Shown here: positions 63,720-64,000 of the stretch, piece by piece | Layout of the letters: every line of letters starts with the position of its first letter | How positions within the stretch are numbered: position 1 is the first letter of the stretch | Source: Bacillota bacterium | Lineage (GTDB): Bacteria > Bacillota > Clostridia > Lachnospirales > Lachnospiraceae | Reading direction: 5' to 3' | Assembly: GCA_023407575.1 (NCBI GenBank) | Contig: JAEYLX010000032.1 | Span: forward strand, 465,263-529,262 | DNA: 64,000 nt | Position numbers and translations under genes: made by a program | The notes under the pieces: model-generated | Seen by the model: the letters and a program-made list of their open reading frames with translations, nothing else | Database searches by the model: none | Told to the model about the DNA's origin: nothing

Positions 63720-64000
63720 TGACCCCTAAAAGTTAGACTTTAATGCGAAGTGGATTTTTGGACTTGTCAACATTTTTTAGACACAAAGTTAGGTTAATTT
63801 TATGAGTTTTCTCGCTCAAACTGTGCAGGAGAAATATAACCCAGTGCAGAATGCATGCGCTTCGTATTATAGTATAGTTCAATATATTTAAAAATTTCCA
63901 TTTGAGCTTGTTCTGGTGTTTCAAATCTAGCATCCAGAATAAGCTCTCTTTTTAAGGTTCGATAGAAAGACTCCATCATTGCATTATCATAGGGGTTCCC
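63720..64000 (-). mobile_element. IS3-family element, right-hand part (truncated by window edge)
   Basis: The end TGACCCCTAAAAGTTAGA at 63720-63737 matches the terminal inverted repeat style of IS3/IS150-group elements. Inside lies the 3' end of the leftward transposase. The left end and orfA fall outside the window. It is inserted 69 bases behind the GGGtGRT stop, so the gene is intact. Confidence 0.8.
63800..64000 (-). CDS. IS3-family transposase OrfB, C-terminal part
   Basis: The frame is open to the right edge and encodes the end of an rve/DDE integrase: GNPYDNAMMESFYRTLKREL contains the catalytic Glu of DDE, then YYNTKRMHSALGYISPAQFE, the classical closing motif of the IS3 OrfB. The stop is at 63800-63802. 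About 66 residues are visible. No frameshift is seen in this part, so the element may be intact. Confidence 0.9.
   Translation of the reverse strand, partial: GNPYDNAMMESFYRTLKRELILDARFETPEQAQMEIFKYIELYYNTKRMHSALGYISPAQFERENS

Noticed and set aside
1..64000. CRISPR arrays, prophage, restriction or toxin-antitoxin systems
   Set aside because: No regularly spaced repeats, phage structural genes, methylase/endonuclease pairs or recognisable toxin genes were found; the DUF7660-like gene has no toxin beside it.

Overview
The window is low-GC, AT-rich intergenically, with strong GGAGG-type ribosome sites and cis-acting RNAs typical of Firmicutes (a T-box and a glmS ribozyme). The gene set (pyruvate formate-lyase fermentation, HelD-type RNA polymerase motor, LysM/GH18-type protein, DUF4349 lipoprotein, GGGtGRT protein with its Fe-S scaffold partner) points to an anaerobic clostridium, most likely a Lachnospiraceae member (cluster XIVa). 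This assignment is inference from gene content; no 16S rRNA is present.

Layout. 1-3.7 kb: a NitT/TauT-type ABC importer (5' truncated by the window edge) whose ATPase gene is followed 12 bases later by a canonical nitrogenase iron protein gene (nifH). No nifD/nifK-like gene lies in the window. 3.9-5.9 kb: a deletion-fused methyltransferase remnant and a lineage-specific lipoprotein. 6.1-10.4 kb: pflB-pflA and a pdxA-family dehydrogenase, with a Fur-box-like palindrome upstream. 10.6-17 kb: a chemoreceptor, a histidine phosphatase and a surface module (2-TM coiled-coil protein, solute-binding/vWA fusion, lipoprotein). 17.3-25.2 kb: a complete kdpFABC-kdpDE potassium uptake locus, including the 29-residue KdpF. 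25.2-28.1 kb: a three-gene ABC-2 transporter behind a perfect consensus promoter. 28.2-31.3 kb: helD, a DUF7660-like small protein, tRNA-Val and tRNA-Met.

31.5-35.3 kb: ispF, then a T-box whose probable specifier is a Cys codon, leading cysE-cysS-mrnC. 35.6-38.8 kb: DUF4349 lipoprotein, a small exported protein and a convergent MATE exporter. 39.1-41.1 kb: the deoD-deoC-cdd nucleoside salvage operon. 41.2-43.9 kb: a BlaI/BlaR1-like pair under a 25-bp inverted repeat that overlaps its promoter. 44-46 kb: an XRE regulator and glyA. 46.8-51.6 kb: a two-component system with an ABC transporter of the peptide-antibiotic resistance type. 51.7-55.1 kb: a LysM/GH18-like protein lacking its catalytic glutamate, and leftward LUD and DegV genes. 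55.3-61.6 kb: topB, the glmS ribozyme with glmS, a left-handed beta-helix protein and a cell-wall amidase. 61.7-63.7 kb: an unexplained structured leader RNA, the Fe-S scaffold-like protein and the GGGtGRT protein. 63.7 kb to the end: the 3' end of an IS3-family element running off the window.

The most notable items are the nifH gene tied to an ABC importer, the pseudoknot-capable leader before the scaffold/GGGtGRT pair, the solute-binding/vWA module, the BlaI operator palindrome with a BlaR1 lacking a beta-lactam sensor, and the catalytically degenerate GH18. I saw no CRISPR array, prophage, restriction system or rRNA.
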